From Maylandia zebra (lineage: Eukaryota > Chordata > Actinopteri > Cichliformes > Cichlidae), in assembly GCF_041146795.1 (NCBI RefSeq), contig NC_135187.1:20740556-20804555 (forward strand): a stretch of DNA of 64,000 bases. The letters are read 5' to 3'. Position 1 is the stretch's first letter. Each line of letters starts with the position of its first letter. The position numbers and the translations under genes were made by a program. Shown here piece by piece: positions 45,050 to 56,394 of this stretch. The notes below the pieces were generated by a model. It searched no databases, was not told the DNA's origin, and saw nothing but the letters and a program-made list of their open reading frames with translations.

Positions 45050-47490
45050 TACTACTGCCCTAGTACCTGCACTTTGTTGTAGTTTTATTGTATCATAAAG
45101 GTCCTTCTTGGCAAAGTGGAACCTTTAGATCAGATCTTAAAATGTGAGCTCTCCACTCTCCTTTTTTTATAACAGTAAAGCCTCATCAAAATGAGTAGGA
45201 GGCCAACATAGAGTCACTAAAGACCTCTGTCTATACAAACCACGGTCAGACATGTCATTTTAAAAATAATTTAAATAAAACCACTGAAAGGCTATAAAAA
45301 GATAGAAATGCACCTCCAACTGTCAATTTTCATTGTAAGAAATGTTATTTAAAAAAACTTAAATCAATAAGGTGGGAGTTAAGATGAAAGCTGGAAGATG
45401 AAGAAAGTTTTAAGGCTGAACTTCACAATTTAGGGTAGAAAGCGACACAAACCCCCCACATGAGTGTCAAATATCTGCAGGACAGCCTAGCTGGCACAGC
45501 AGTGGTTATGATCTGCTTTAGTTTAAAAGTCTATTTACTGCAATCTTTTTGTTTAGTTTGGTTTATTTAAAAAATGTAATAGACACAAGGGCATTTAAAC
45601 ATTTGTACAAGCTGTAAATAAAGTGGCAAAGTAAAAACAAAAATTAAAGATTAATTGTACTTTTTTTTCTCCTCTATTTTTAAAATGTGCTTCTTTTACT
45701 TTATTTTTATGTAAAAAGGGGGGCCTTTGCTTTTTCTTTTTTTGTCTGTGCATCACATTTTCTTTTTTGTAGTTGCTCGTGCCTTGCATGCCTTAGTTGC
45801 AGTGTTTCTTCTTCATTGTTCACTTGTTTATTTAGACATGTATAGAGTGATTAAGTGTATAACTCTTACAGTTACATAGACAGTCTTTCTTTTTTATTGA
45901 CTCTGAACAGGCCGGCCACAATCACTTCATTTATATGTGTTCACTGCAATAAAAAGTGTGCACAAGGTTTGTTTTGGATTTGTTTACTGAGAATGATCGC
46001 ACACTTCTATTTCCTCTTCCTGGTATAGTAACCTATTCTGTTAAGCATTTTGCTGATGATGTGATTTTATAATATAATAAATCAATAAATACTCAGTCAA
46101 ACAAACAGTGAAGTTCTCTGGAAAAGGCCAGAGCTCAACACGTGTCAATAAGTAGTTAAGTGATGTCTTTGAGTTGTGGATAATTTTACCAAAACACACT
46201 TAAATCAGTTTTGCAAAAAAAGACTAAAAGTTCAACGATGATCTCATAAATAAATAATATGTCTGTCCTGAGGCTTTTGTTAGAAATGAGGTAAGCTAAC
46301 TAACACTAGGAAAGACAAGCAGTTTCATTCATATGGACTTCACTATGAGTTTAATTTCCAGCTGTTTTGCTTTTCTTTTTTGAAAAGCAGAGCTTACTTA
46401 TACTGGACCCATCCTACTGTCTCTTTCTCCTGCTGAGGTCCAGTTCTAGGCTCAGCATCAGCTGGGAGCACGTGCACCTGGACCAAACCAAAACATGAAA
46501 TAAGGAGGGGGGAGGCTGACTGGATATTATTGTTGTTGCCAAAAACAAAGCTACATTAATCATCCTCTCTGTTGTAGCTCAGGTCTGTTTTTTGATACTG
46601 CAATTATTCAGATTAATATTAATAAGATGTGACCAAAAATACTTTTATAAACTGCTCAATGTCATGATGCCAGAGTTTTCTAATGACATGTAGCTTTTGT
46701 GACAAGGATTTAACAGCTGGTTTGATATCATGATAAATATCACACATATCCAACAGGTGTGTATCAATCTGAATGCATGAAAACATTATTAGTGTACTTA
46801 CTACTATTACTATAATTACTGCGTAGAGTAAAAAGTAAGTATTTCTGTCGCTCTCCTTTTGCATACTTGCACAGAGGCAGTCAGGCGATATTCAATATGC
46901 AATCAAATAATAAATGAGTTTATTGATATCCATTGATGTCTATATAAAGCATTGTGAGATCACAAAAAGCTTGATAAAGACCACATGTATTCAAAAATCA
47001 TGCAGTTTGTGGGGATAGGTTAAGTGACTAATCTAAATTGCCCATAAGTGTGAATGCAGGAGGGAAAGTGGTTGTCTCTCTCTCTGTGTGTTAGCCCTGC
47101 GACAGACTGGCGACCTGTCCAGGGTGTACCCCGCCTCTCGCCCTATGACAGCTGGGATAGGCTCCAGCGCCCCCACAACCCTGAAAAGGATGAGCAGAAG
47201 CGAATGGATGGATGGATGGTATTCAAAAATCCATCTATATACCAAAGGTCCGAATTATGTTATTTAATTTATTTTAAAATGTGTATTTACTTCAACTTTA
47301 CTGGCTGCTATAGCAGAGTCACATATCTCTGTCTGGGTTGACTACATAGAGAGGATCCTTCTGAGAGGGAGAGTTCAATCTGTCTTTGTTTACTGGAGCA
47401 GCTCAGGAGTTTCTATTTGGTCCTTCCTGTTAGAGATCTGATTCACCCTGTTTGATTAATCATTATGCTGATATAGCTTTGTGGTACCAT
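45050..47490. repeat. Segmental duplication, copy 2
   Basis: Partner of 33100-35520. It keeps the empty sites of the LTR-like insertion (46713) and of the Tc1 element (47499). It has its own extra piece of about 190 bases (45655-45848) flanked by GATTAA. Confidence 0.9.
47000..47218 (+). mobile_element. 5'-truncated SINE with 13-bp TSD
   Basis: The body from ATGCAGTTTGTGGGGATAGG to the GGATGGATGG tail matches the SINE at 18521. Target duplication GTATTCAAAAATC at 46987-46999 and 47219-47231 is exact. Confidence 0.92.
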
Positions 47491-47575
47491 AAACATAAAT
47501 TACACATCAGCTCAGTTCATTGGAATTTGATGTATTTTTCTGGCTCATTTTTAGTGTTATTGTTTAGAGTGGGGT

Positions 47576-47608
47576 GAAAACACCCTCTCAGGCAGCTATA
47601 AAAGAAAG
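47576..47608 (+). promoter_or_regulatory. Upstream TATA promoter of the F locus
   Basis: TATAAAA at 47597-47603, 100 bases before the ATG of a broken exon 1 (47697). Same motif set as copy D. Confidence 0.75.
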
Positions 47609-47696
47609 CAGCTCCAACTCTCTGCAGAAATCTGAACATCCTGTACAAAGAAGCTTCAGCAGCTCCTCATCACACTTTGAGACTTAAAGCTCCAAC

Positions 47697-47729
47697 ATGA
47701 TCTTGCTCCTCTTCCTGTTACAACTCTGA
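47697..47729 (+). pseudogene. Broken lectin exon 1 upstream of gene F (possible uORF)
   Basis: The ATG starts MILLLFLLQL and stops after ten residues. The exon switches at CTCTTCCTGTT into sequence that elsewhere lies upstream of a lectin promoter (50425 on). If this promoter fires, the ten-codon frame would precede the F start. Confidence 0.85.
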
Positions 47730-47950
47730 CCTTCCATATTTGTTTAATCATTATACTGAAAAGGATTTTGATAACATCATAAATGCAGAATTACAGCAAA
47801 TACAGTCACGTTCTTCTGAGTCTGCCAGGAGGACGTGGCTGTTCAGCAATTATTAATTTCTTTACAATCTGATGGTGTTTACTGGCCGGTGTTAGTGATG
47901 TTTACAGTGGAGAGTTTTGTTCCATTTGGTCAATGATATCACAGTGATTA

Positions 47951-47985
47951 GTGAAAACACCCTCTCAGGCAGCTATAAAAGAAAG
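47951..47985 (+). promoter_or_regulatory. TATA promoter of lectin gene F
   Basis: TATAAAA at 47974-47980, 100 bases before the ATG. GGTCAATGATATCACAGTGA lies upstream. Confidence 0.82.
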
Positions 47986-48073
47986 CAGCTCCACCTCTCT
48001 GCAGAAATCTGAACATCCTGTACAAAGAAGCTTCAGCAGCTCCTCATCACACTTTGAGACTTAAAGCTCCAAC

Positions 48074-49311
48074 ATGATCTTGCTCCTCTTCCTGCTCGGT
48101 CTGGCTCTGGGTGCTCCTTCTGAGTCTCCTTCTGATGACAATGAAGTGAAGCTCCAACTTGGTAACTGTCCCACATTCTGGCTCCTCTTTTCCTTCATTT
48201 ACTCATTGTAGTTTATTTTTTGTGGGGGTTTTCTTTTTTCTTTTTATCTTTTTAATATTATTTAGCAAATAATAGATTTTAAATGCACCTTTATCATGTT
48301 TCTTGTTTTGTTTTGCTCAGGAGAAATATGTGTTAGTATAATTGGGGATACATGCATTAATTTGGTTCCACGTTTCAAACCTCCAGCAGAACCAGGCTCA
48401 GACAGGAGCAGCCATTTGCTGTGACTGGTGGAACTTTAGGCCTCATCAAAAAGAAAAGCTTCATATTAAAAGTAGATTATTGATTATCTGTGTCCTTAAT
48501 CCAAAATGGCTGATTACACATTAGAGGAGGCTTAAAGCGGAAGGCTCTGCCTCCCATTCTACTTTTAATTAACCTCAAAACCACAAGTAAACCAGCAGTC
48601 TGAGAGCAAAGCACTCTATCGGTCATAAAATAAGATGTAGCCTGAGTATTTAATACACTGTATATGAGGAGATGGATTCTTAATTTTAATCTGGATTTAG
48701 CAGGGAGCTGATGCAGAGAAGCTAATATGTAATGTTTCTTTGTATTCCCTGAAGTACATACAGAAAAGCAGCCTGACACCAGGTCTCACCTTTAGGATAT
48801 TAGCAGTACAGATCAGGTTTCTTCTGTTACTAAAAAACAAATCATGATCTTTTTCCTCTTCTTGTTTCTGTCTTTTTCAGATGACCGAGCAGTGAAGCTC
48901 CTGAGAGGAAACTGTCCCACGTATTGGTGGAGCTTCAACGGCCGCTGCTATAAGTATGTAGCTACACCAAAGAGCTGGTCTGATGCAGAGTTCTACTGTT
49001 TGTCACAGGGAGCCCACCTGGTGTCTATTCACAACATGGAGGAAGATAACTTTGTCAGATCCTTGATCAGGAACTCCGACCCTGATGAGAGGGCCACCTG
49101 GATTGGACTCAGTGACATCCACAGTGAGGGCAGATGGATGTGGTCTGATGGCTCTGTGGTAGACTTTTTTAACTGGAAAAAAGGCGAGCCAAACAATAGA
49201 GGAAATGAAGACTGTGTTACAAGAAACTATCGTACAATTAAGCAGTGGAATGACTGGCCATGTTCTTCTAGTTGTGCCTCTGTTTGTTTAAAGCACAAAG
49301 TCTGTGCTTAG
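48074..49311 (+). CDS. Lectin gene F: intact secreted C-type lectin, EPN type (172 aa)
   Basis: Exons 48074-48161 and 48881-49311, total 519 bases in frame. Donor GTAACTG, acceptor TTTTTCAG. Signal peptide MILLLFLLGLALGAPSESPS and an acidic spacer. CTLD: C41/C52, C69/C165 and C141/C157 pairs, WIGL 103-106, EPN 132-134, E139 and WND 152-154. The EPN/WND set predicts calcium-dependent mannose-type binding, unlike genes C and I. Extra cysteines at 161 and 171, with Ser at 121 where C has Cys. AATAAA near 49451. An in-frame ATG at 48844 in the pyrimidine tract would encode MIFFLFLFLSFS directly joined to the CTLD (155 residues), a possible alternative start. Two promoters lie upstream. Sister of copy D. 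Confidence 0.88.
48370..48785 (-). mobile_element. L2/CR1-like LINE C-terminal fragment in the intron of F
   Basis: Minus-strand frame 48779-48477 reads ASLHQLPAKSRLKLRIHLL, QTAGLLVVLRL and MGGRAFRFKPPLMCNQ, the conserved end of an L2/CR1-like LINE ORF. Truncated at both sides. The same relic lies in the D intron. Confidence 0.78.
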
Positions 49312-50291
49312 AAATTAAGATACTAATTCAGCAAGGACATGCTATGGTGACATGCATGTGGCACGATACAGAAAGCAATGTAAACGTTTATGTCTGTATA
49401 TAAATAGCAAATCACTGAACTTTAACATGAATGCCTAATCAGTCATACTAATAAATTTACACACCTCCTGATGAGCTCAAAACTGAGTGATAATTTATAA
49501 TAAGAATGTAAAATGATTTTTGGTAACAAACATGTTCTGAAAAGGATTCGGATTATATAATAACAATATTCTACATGCTCACTGTGCTTTTAGTTACAGA
49601 AGCTTTCTGAGGTCTTTCCAAGATAAAAACAAACAAACAAAGACGTTACTAACAAAACATGAAATTTAATGATCAGTACCTCTATTGTGTAGTTATGTGT
49701 ATGAACAGACTATTGTATAATATGCAGCCAGGTTAAGTCATGTTTCTTTTTTTGGGGGGGGCACTCTTGCTTTCACACTACACACACTTAATAGCTCCAG
49801 AAAAACTAAAAATCTTCAAAAAGGTGAGAAAAGGTGCACAATGTTTTCCCTGAAGACAAAGGCTGCAGTTCAGCAAATCAGTGCTTAGAGGACATTAGAG
49901 CCAGTGTCTCTAACACACCCTGCTATCAAAATATGATAAAAGTAACCGGTGCATGACAGAGTGGCCAGAATCCAAGCACACGTTTGTCTGTACAATCAGC
50001 TTAATGAGACTTAACAACATTCACAAAACAGTAACTCAGAAAATGTTTTTCAGTTGTTTTTTGAAGTATTAATGTTTACAAATTTGAATCTTCACAGCTG
50101 GAATTTAAGTACCTGTTATGAACATTATGGCCACTTGAGTGCAGCAGAAGAAAAAGGTCCTGATGTCAGATGCTTTAATTATCAGGTGTCTTACTTTTAC
50201 ATCCATTACGATGAGCGTTGTTGGAAGCATTTGTGTATGACAAATAACATGTTAAATACTCTGTTCTAGTTTTATAGCTCTAGTTTTCTAG

Positions 50292-50345
50292 ACTTAAAGC
50301 TTCAACATGATCTTGCTCCTCTTCTTGTTTGGGCGACTCTGGGTG
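50292..50345 (+). pseudogene. Lectin exon 1 fragment
   Basis: GACTTAAAGCTTCAACATG (ATG at 50307) starts MILLLFLFG. A deletion of CT/G bases shifts the frame (GGGCGACTCTGGGTGCGGAG). No donor and no TATA box. Relic. Confidence 0.8.
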
Positions 50346-50660
50346 CGGAGTCCTCTTTAATGTTGAGAATTTTTTCAGTCTTTGTTTATTAGAGCAGTAA
50401 GTAGAGCTTGTGAGCTGCTCTCTTCCTGTTACAACTCTGACCTTCTATATTTGTTTAATCATTATGCTGAAAAGGCCTTTGATCACATCATGAATGCAGA
50501 ATTACAGCAAATACAGTCCCGTTCTTCTGAGTCTGCCAGGAGGACGTGGCTGTTCAGCAATTATTAATTTCTTTAGAATCTGATGGTGTTTACTGCCTGG
50601 TGTTAGTGATGTTTACAGTGGAGAGTTTTGTTCCATTTGGCCAATGATATCACAGTGATT

Positions 50661-50696
50661 AGTGAAAACACCCTCTCAGGCAGCTATAAAAGAAAG
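50661..50696 (+). promoter_or_regulatory. TATA promoter of lectin copy G
   Basis: TATAAAA at 50685-50691, with TTGGCCAATGATATCACAGT (CCAAT box) upstream and the shared GTGAAAACACCCTCTCAGG. Confidence 0.8.
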
Positions 50697-51174
50697 CAGG
50701 ACAAACTCTCTGCAGAAATCCTGTACAAAGAAGCTTCAGCAGCTCTTCATCACACTTTGAGACTTAAAGCTCCAACATGATCTTGCTCCTCTTCTTGTTC
50801 AGTCTGGCTCTGGGTGCTCCTTCTGAGTCTCCTTCTGATGGCAATGAAGTGAAGCTACAACATGGTAACCATCCTATATTCTGACTCTTCCCTCCCTTCT
50901 TGTATTTTAACTTTATTTGTGTGGGGGTTTTTTTTTTTATATTTTAATTACATTTTAGTCAAACACTCCAGGATTTTCTGCTTGTTATGTTTCAGCAGTC
51001 AGTGATACAAAATTCTTGGTGCTGGATTGTAACACAAATGTTTTCCCCATGTCAGATGGGTTCTACTGTACCGTAGAGTTATTATAAAGACTGCTTATAA
51101 ACACAATAAGAGCAGCTTACTTCTCTGCATGTTTCACAGTGTCAACTGTGCAGACATGCTTATCTGATATTCAG

Positions 51175-52521
51175 TGTCACGGTTCACTGAGGACTCACAC
51201 GCAGGACTCTTCAACTTGAGAAGATCACAGTGGCATTTACTACACTTTTCACCAGGTGTGTGTACAGACAGTTCGGGGAATAGTGCTATATACAAAGGTG
51301 ACAGGAGTATGGGCTCCAGGGGATCCAAGGTGGGGAGGACAGGGGGAAAACACTCCTTCCTCTTCGGTCACTCACTGCTTGCTGCCAGCCACTCTCCAAT
51401 CACTCACGACCAGTGTTGGTCAAGTTACTTGAAAAAAGTAATCAGTAACTAATTAATGATTACTTCCCCAAAAAAGTAATCCTGTTACTTTACTGATTAC
51501 TTATTTTCAAAAGTAATTAATTACTTAGTTACTTTTTAAAAACACAATTTACAACCTGAAGAGGTGATAAAGCGATAGATCTTTCATCCCAATTCTACTT
51601 TTTCTGCATAATCCATCATACAAAATGTAATCAAATGGAAAAGTCTTTTTTTTTTTTACTTTTTTTATTAGTTTTAATCTTTTGACTTTATGCATCAAGC
51701 AAATTTTAAATTATATGCACCATTCTCTGACTTGAAGAAATTAGTTGAATATTTAAACCTATTTTCTGCACATTCCAGCACATAAAATATTTTTTTGTGT
51801 GTGTTTACACTCAGTCTTTCAAATAGATGCAAGTAAAACACAGCAGAAAATAAATAAAGTCAAAGACTCAGCGGTCCTTTTGCTCTATTTTCACCTGTAA
51901 AGCAGGAGTGGGGTAGGCGGAGGTTTACCCTGGTGCAGGTGTGCTGCAGCGGTCAGTGGAAGAATCCGCGAGTTTCTCTGTGAGTTTCTCATTACGTCGT
52001 AGCTGCTTACTTGGAAGTTTAGGGGTTTTTTTCGCTCTAAAAAGAAGTTTTCTTCCCACGCACGATGGACACTAATGTTTTTGTCACTTTTTATGGAATC
52101 AAACTTAAAGTAAGGTCAGTACTTCCGCGCTTTAAACGCTGCACGCTCATACTCTCTCCCGTACTCGATATATGATCCATTGTTGATCTGCACACAGCTG
52201 TTGTCACAAACGTCGCACTTGCTTACATCACTGTCATGAGACATTCTCGCAAAAAAATCACGGTTTTAGTAACGCAGTGTTCCTATGGGAAAGTAACGGT
52301 AATCTAATTACCGTTTTTGTAATAGTAATCCCTTACTTTACTTGTTACTTGAAAAAAGTAATCGGATTACAGTAACGCGTAACGCGTTACTGTTACTGAG
52401 TTACTGAGATGAGCAGCGTTACTGCCCATCTCTGCTCATGACAAGGAATCCTCTCAGGGTAAACAGGGACGGATCCAGGCAATCCGAGTCACACAACAAT
52501 CCAGCAATGAAAGCTAATATC
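51175..52521 (-). mobile_element. LTR-like insertion in copy G, same site as in copy A, split by hAT
   Basis: It starts TGTCACGGTTCACTGAG after GATATTCAG, as in copy A (25291). The halves 51175-51410 and 52435-52521 align with 25291-25560. The 3' end is missing because of a deletion that runs into the CTLD. Confidence 0.8.
51411..52434. mobile_element. hAT-type element nested in the LTR-like insertion
   Basis: It starts CAGTGTTGGTCAAGTTACTT and ends CTGCCCATCTCTG. TAACG/CGTTA-rich ends. The flanks are CTCACGAC (51403-51410) and CTCATGAC (52435-52442), an 8-bp duplication with one mismatch. The interior has decayed BED-finger-like sequence on the minus strand but no open transposase. Confidence 0.82.
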
Positions 52522-53254
52522 CCTTTGACCATGCTGAGCGATACAACTGGATTGGACTGAGTGACCTCCATAAAGAAGGCAGATGGATGTTGTCTAATGG
52601 GTGTGCAGTGAGTTTTGTCTACTGGCATGCAGGACAACCAGACAACGATGGAACAAATGAACACTGTGATACCTAATTGTACATTAAACCTGCACTGTTT
52701 ATGCTATCTGTCTTTTGTGTGTTTGTGTGACAGTCTCAAAATTCCACTAATCTTGATTTTCATATTAACCACTGGCAGCTGCACTCGAAGGAAATATTTA
52801 CTCATCATTTTCATCTCAAAATTTATGGAAGGGAAGACTGGAGTTTCATCAGTTTCTTCTTTGCTGTTTCACAAATCATATCTTTACCTTTTCCATTTCC
52901 TTTCTGCCCACTGCACTATTTCCTTAAAAACTCCCTACCTCCACAGTTATGTCATCTGGACCAGCTGCCTTTCCACTACACTGATACAAAAAACATCTTT
53001 AAAAAAGGTAATATTCCAGCAGCTGGGGCACCAAAATACGACCATAAAATAACAGAAAATAACTGTCCCATAAAAATACAGTTTGTTGCGCTAATTTGAC
53101 ATGGGATTCTGCCTTTTCCAAGTGCTTTTAGACATTAAATTAGGAACATTTTTGCGCGATCAAACAATGAAATTACCTATAAACAAGGTCAATGAATGTG
53201 GAAATATGAATCATAATACGTAAATGTACAGAAATATACAGTTAACAGTTGGTT

Positions 53255-53466
53255 TGAATAAGAATTGACTGCATGCCCTGGGATAGACTGACAGAGGGGA
53301 GGCTGCCATATCGCACCATCGGCCCCTTTGGCCATCACTAGTAGGCGGTAGGTGAAGAGTCCTGACCACGGATACAACAACGGAGAGTGTCCGAGCCAGG
53401 GCTCGAACCGGCAATGTTCTGATCACAAGGCGAACTGCCAACTCTTGAGCCACGAACGGCCTAACT
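53255..53466 (-). mobile_element. tRNA-derived SINE, minus strand
   Basis: Minus-strand head CGTGGCTCAAGAGTTGGCAG (A box) and CCGGTTCGAGCCCTGG (B box). The body includes ACTCTTCACCTACCGCC and ends CTGTCAGTCTATCCCAGGGC, the RTE-linked tail of a common teleost SINE. Confidence 0.75.
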
Positions 53467-53684
53467 AGCAACAATAATAATGTGATGTAACACAAGCTTA
53501 TAGGGATCATGTTATATACTTTTCCATAGCATTACATTTGAATTCAACAGTTCAATCTTTCAAATAATGGACAGATATTTGTGGGATCATGATACATTTG
53601 TGAATATATTTTAATCTAAATATGCATATGTACAGACAGATACATTTAATAATCATGACAATTATGTTGTATTACATTACAGTG

Positions 53685-54539
53685 GTCAAAGAAGCTTGCA
53701 AAGACAAGCGTCTGGACTTCTTTAAGTTGCTTGAAGACGTTTCACCTCTCATCCGAGAAGCTTCTTCAGTTCTAAGGTCAAATGGTGGAGAGTCCCAGAT
53801 ATAAACCTAGTGGGAGTGACCCCCCACAGAGGGACAAAAGGACCCCCTGATGATCCTCTAATCGCCTGAGCCAAGGTGTGAAACTGGGCGTGGGTCCCAA
53901 TCAGCCAGAGTTTCGGGTGAGCTCATAGTGAACACAAGCGCATGGCACAACACAGAAGAGCCACCTCCACAGGACAAGACTCAGCAGTCCATCTGCATCT
54001 TAAGGATAAAGGACACTCTTTTGAGGATGCCAATGTTCACATTTTGGACAGAGAGGACAGATGGTTTGAAAGAGGAGTGAAAGAAGCCATCTATGTCCAC
54101 TGTGAGCGACCATCTTTGAACAGAGGCGGGGGTTTACGACACCAACTCTCTGCCATCTATAATCCAGTTTTGAGATCCCTTCCCAGACGCCTTAACGCCC
54201 ACTCACATCCTGGGCCATCTGACCTCAGGAATTCGCATGATAAGGTGGGGCCAGGTTTCACAATGAACTCACCCGAAACTCTGGCTGATTGGGTCCCACG
54301 CCCAGTTTCACACCTTGGCTCAGGCGACTAGAGGATCATTAGAGGGTCCTTTTGTCCCTCTGTGGGGGGAAACTCCCACTAGGTTTATATCTGGGACTCT
54401 CCACCGTTTGACCTTAGAACTGAAGAAGCTTCTCGGATGAGAGGTGAAACGTCTTCAAGCAACTTAAAGAAGTCCAGACGCTTTTCTTTGCAAGCTCCTT
54501 TGACTACGATGACCTGGATGACTGAGAACCTTCACAGAC
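53685..54539 (+). mobile_element. Penelope-like element fragment with inverted arms and 13-bp TSD
   Basis: Target duplication TTACATTACAGTG is exact at 53672-53684 and 54540-54552. The arms are inverted: AAGCTTGCAAAGACAAGCGT... at the left and its reverse at the right (54370-54510), each with GAAACGTCTTCAAGCAACTT. Between them lies the end of a GIY-YIG endonuclease frame. The tail CTACGATGACCTGGATGACT is that of fish Penelope-like elements. Confidence 0.85.
53942..54331 (+). pseudogene. Penelope-like GIY-YIG endonuclease C-terminal fragment
   Basis: The frame contains SAVHLHLKDKGHSFEDANVH, REDRWFERGVKEAIYV and ERPSLNRGGGLRHQLS followed by VLRSLPRR. This is the conserved end of the Penelope ORF, where the endonuclease lies. 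The RT part is missing, so it cannot move by itself. The last 40 residues run into the inverted arm. Confidence 0.82.
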
Positions 54540-55490
54540 TTACATTACAGTGATTTAACGTTAATTTACATTCAAAATGTGAAGTCAAAGTCTATTTACG
54601 TAACTTTAATGATATTCTACAAGAACAGAACATTACTGTAAAATGCACAGTAAAATACCTTCATATTAGGGTTTTTTCCTACGGTCGCAGCGTTACCCGC
54701 GACCTTGTTGTTAGTTCACATTCATTGGCCGATGCTTAGCGTCATGTTATTTATATTAATTGCAATTCCTACCTCTACATTTCTTTTTCAAAATATATAA
54801 TTAGCACAGCGTGTCCATGCAATGTTTTATATTGTGGCATGCAGAGAAAGCTAAACAAAGAAGCTCACAGAGAGAGATTGAGCTTGTTATTTAACCCCAA
54901 GCTGGTAGGGGGAGCTCCTTAATAAAACACTTGCAGTGCTACAGTATGCCTCAAGGTTCAACAACAGCACAACAGAAGTCACTCATGGTACAGCACGCTC
55001 TCTACAAAACAACAACTGTCAGTGACGCTGCACCACGGCGTAAACACAACATTCAAGATAACAGTTTAAAGTAACGTAACCATAAACAATAAAACAAGAA
55101 CATCTAAACAGCAGCACATGTCCCAAGGCATGATGGGAGACATTCCTGGATGTATTTTTACTATCTAAATATGCATATGTACAACAAAATATATTTAACA
55201 AACAAGTAAATTGTGTTTTATTACATTTACAGTGATGTTATGTTGTTTTACATGTGACGTGTCAGATCACAGTCTACTTATGTAAATGTAATGATATTCC
55301 AGAAAAACAGTACACAACTGTAAACTACACAGTAAAATACTTTGGCATTACTATTTTTTGGAACAGTGTAGCTGCCCTCACTCCCTCCTTACTAATCCTC
55401 TGCATTTCCTGATGTCCTCATGTCTCTCTCATTTTCTTCATTCCATCACTCTCTTAACTTGTTGGTATATTTCTGTTTCTATCATTATCA

Positions 55491-55950
55491 GTGTTGGTCA
55501 AGTTACTTAAAAATAGTTATTAGTAATTAGTAGTAATTAGTAATTAGTTACTAATTACTGATTAAAATTAAATTATATGCAACAGTCTTTAACTCGAAGA
55601 AATTTGTTTAACATTTAAACCTATTTTCTGCTTATTCCAGCATATAAAATGAAATCATTTTTGTGTTTACACTCACTTTTCAAATAGATGTAAGTAAAAC
55701 AAAGCAAAAAAATAGATAAAATAAAGATTCAAGTCTTAAATCAGTTTTCACATGTTTACCTGGAGCGGGGCCATTGGAGGATTGCCCGGTGCCCCAGCGT
55801 TCATGTCAGTGGGGGGATCCGGGGGTTTCTCTGTTAATTTCACATTCCTGTGGTGGCGTGCTATGTGCTTGCTCACATTTGAAGTTGAATTTTTCGCTGT
55901 AGAAAGAAGTTTTCTTCCCACACAGTGTACAGCGGACGCTGGAAAATAAC
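55491..55950 (-). mobile_element. hAT element fragment with BED zinc-finger relic
   Basis: It starts CAGTGTTGGTCAAGTTACTT like the element at 51411. On the minus strand 55954-55748 reads LLSTAKNSTSNVSKHIARHH, the second half of a BED finger as in hAT transposases. The right terminus was not found. Confidence 0.65.
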
Positions 55951-55954
55951 TCAA

Positions 55955-56165
55955 AATGTTAGAAATATTCCAGTGTTAGAAAATCAGCACTGCTCAGTGT
56001 TAGCCATTGTTAATCTTCAAAACTGACTAGGTTACTTCTAAACATATAACACTGTCAAAAGTGTTAATTTAACACTCAACAGTGTTGTATTTAACACTCA
56101 GAGGTGTGGACCCATATAGACACTCTCTAGTGTTAATTTGACACTGGAGATTTTGCTGTGTAGAA
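55955..56165. repeat. GTGTTAA-rich MITE-like tract
   Basis: Repeated AGTGTTAATTTAACACT motifs in both orientations up to TTTTGCTGTGTAG. Typical of small fish inverted-repeat elements. Boundaries uncertain. Confidence 0.5.
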
Positions 56166-56394
56166 TCGCATTTATAAATGCAAGCAGAGGAAAGAACAAA
56201 ACTCTCACTTATTACATTTGATAGAAAAACCTATTTTAAAAAGAGAGCTAATGCTCTTTAATGTAGGGAAGTATATACCATACCATAAATATACAATTAC
56301 AGCAAAAACAGTCACGTTCTCCTGGAAGTCCCAAGAAAATGTTACTGCTATGTCCATGTGGCAAATGATGTCACACCAGCAGTAAAAACACCCT

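Larger units (their letters stand above)
50777..52675 (+). pseudogene. Lectin copy G: good exon 1, CTLD mostly lost
   Basis: Exon 1 (50777-50864) is open, with donor GTAACC and an intact promoter. The intron carries the same LTR-like insertion as copy A at the same point (from 51175), which itself holds a 1-kb hAT-type element (51411-52434). Behind it only the middle of the CTLD remains: FDHAER, WIGLSDLHKEGRWM, SNGCAVSFVYW, QPDNDGTNEHC (52522-52675), then a stop. The first half, with the acceptor, and the WND end are deleted. Dead. Confidence 0.9.
52979..55368. mobile_element. TA-flanked inverted-repeat element holding nested insertions
   Basis: It begins CACTGATACAAAAAA and ends, in reverse, CACTGTTCCAAAAAAT. 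Flanked by TA (52977-52978 and 55369-55370). The paralogous sequence at 26421-26440 (TTCCACTAGCTGCC) is the empty site. Inside are a SINE and a Penelope-like element, and two copies of a TTACATTTACAGTGAT block (54540 and 55220 regions). No own transposase is visible. Confidence 0.8.
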
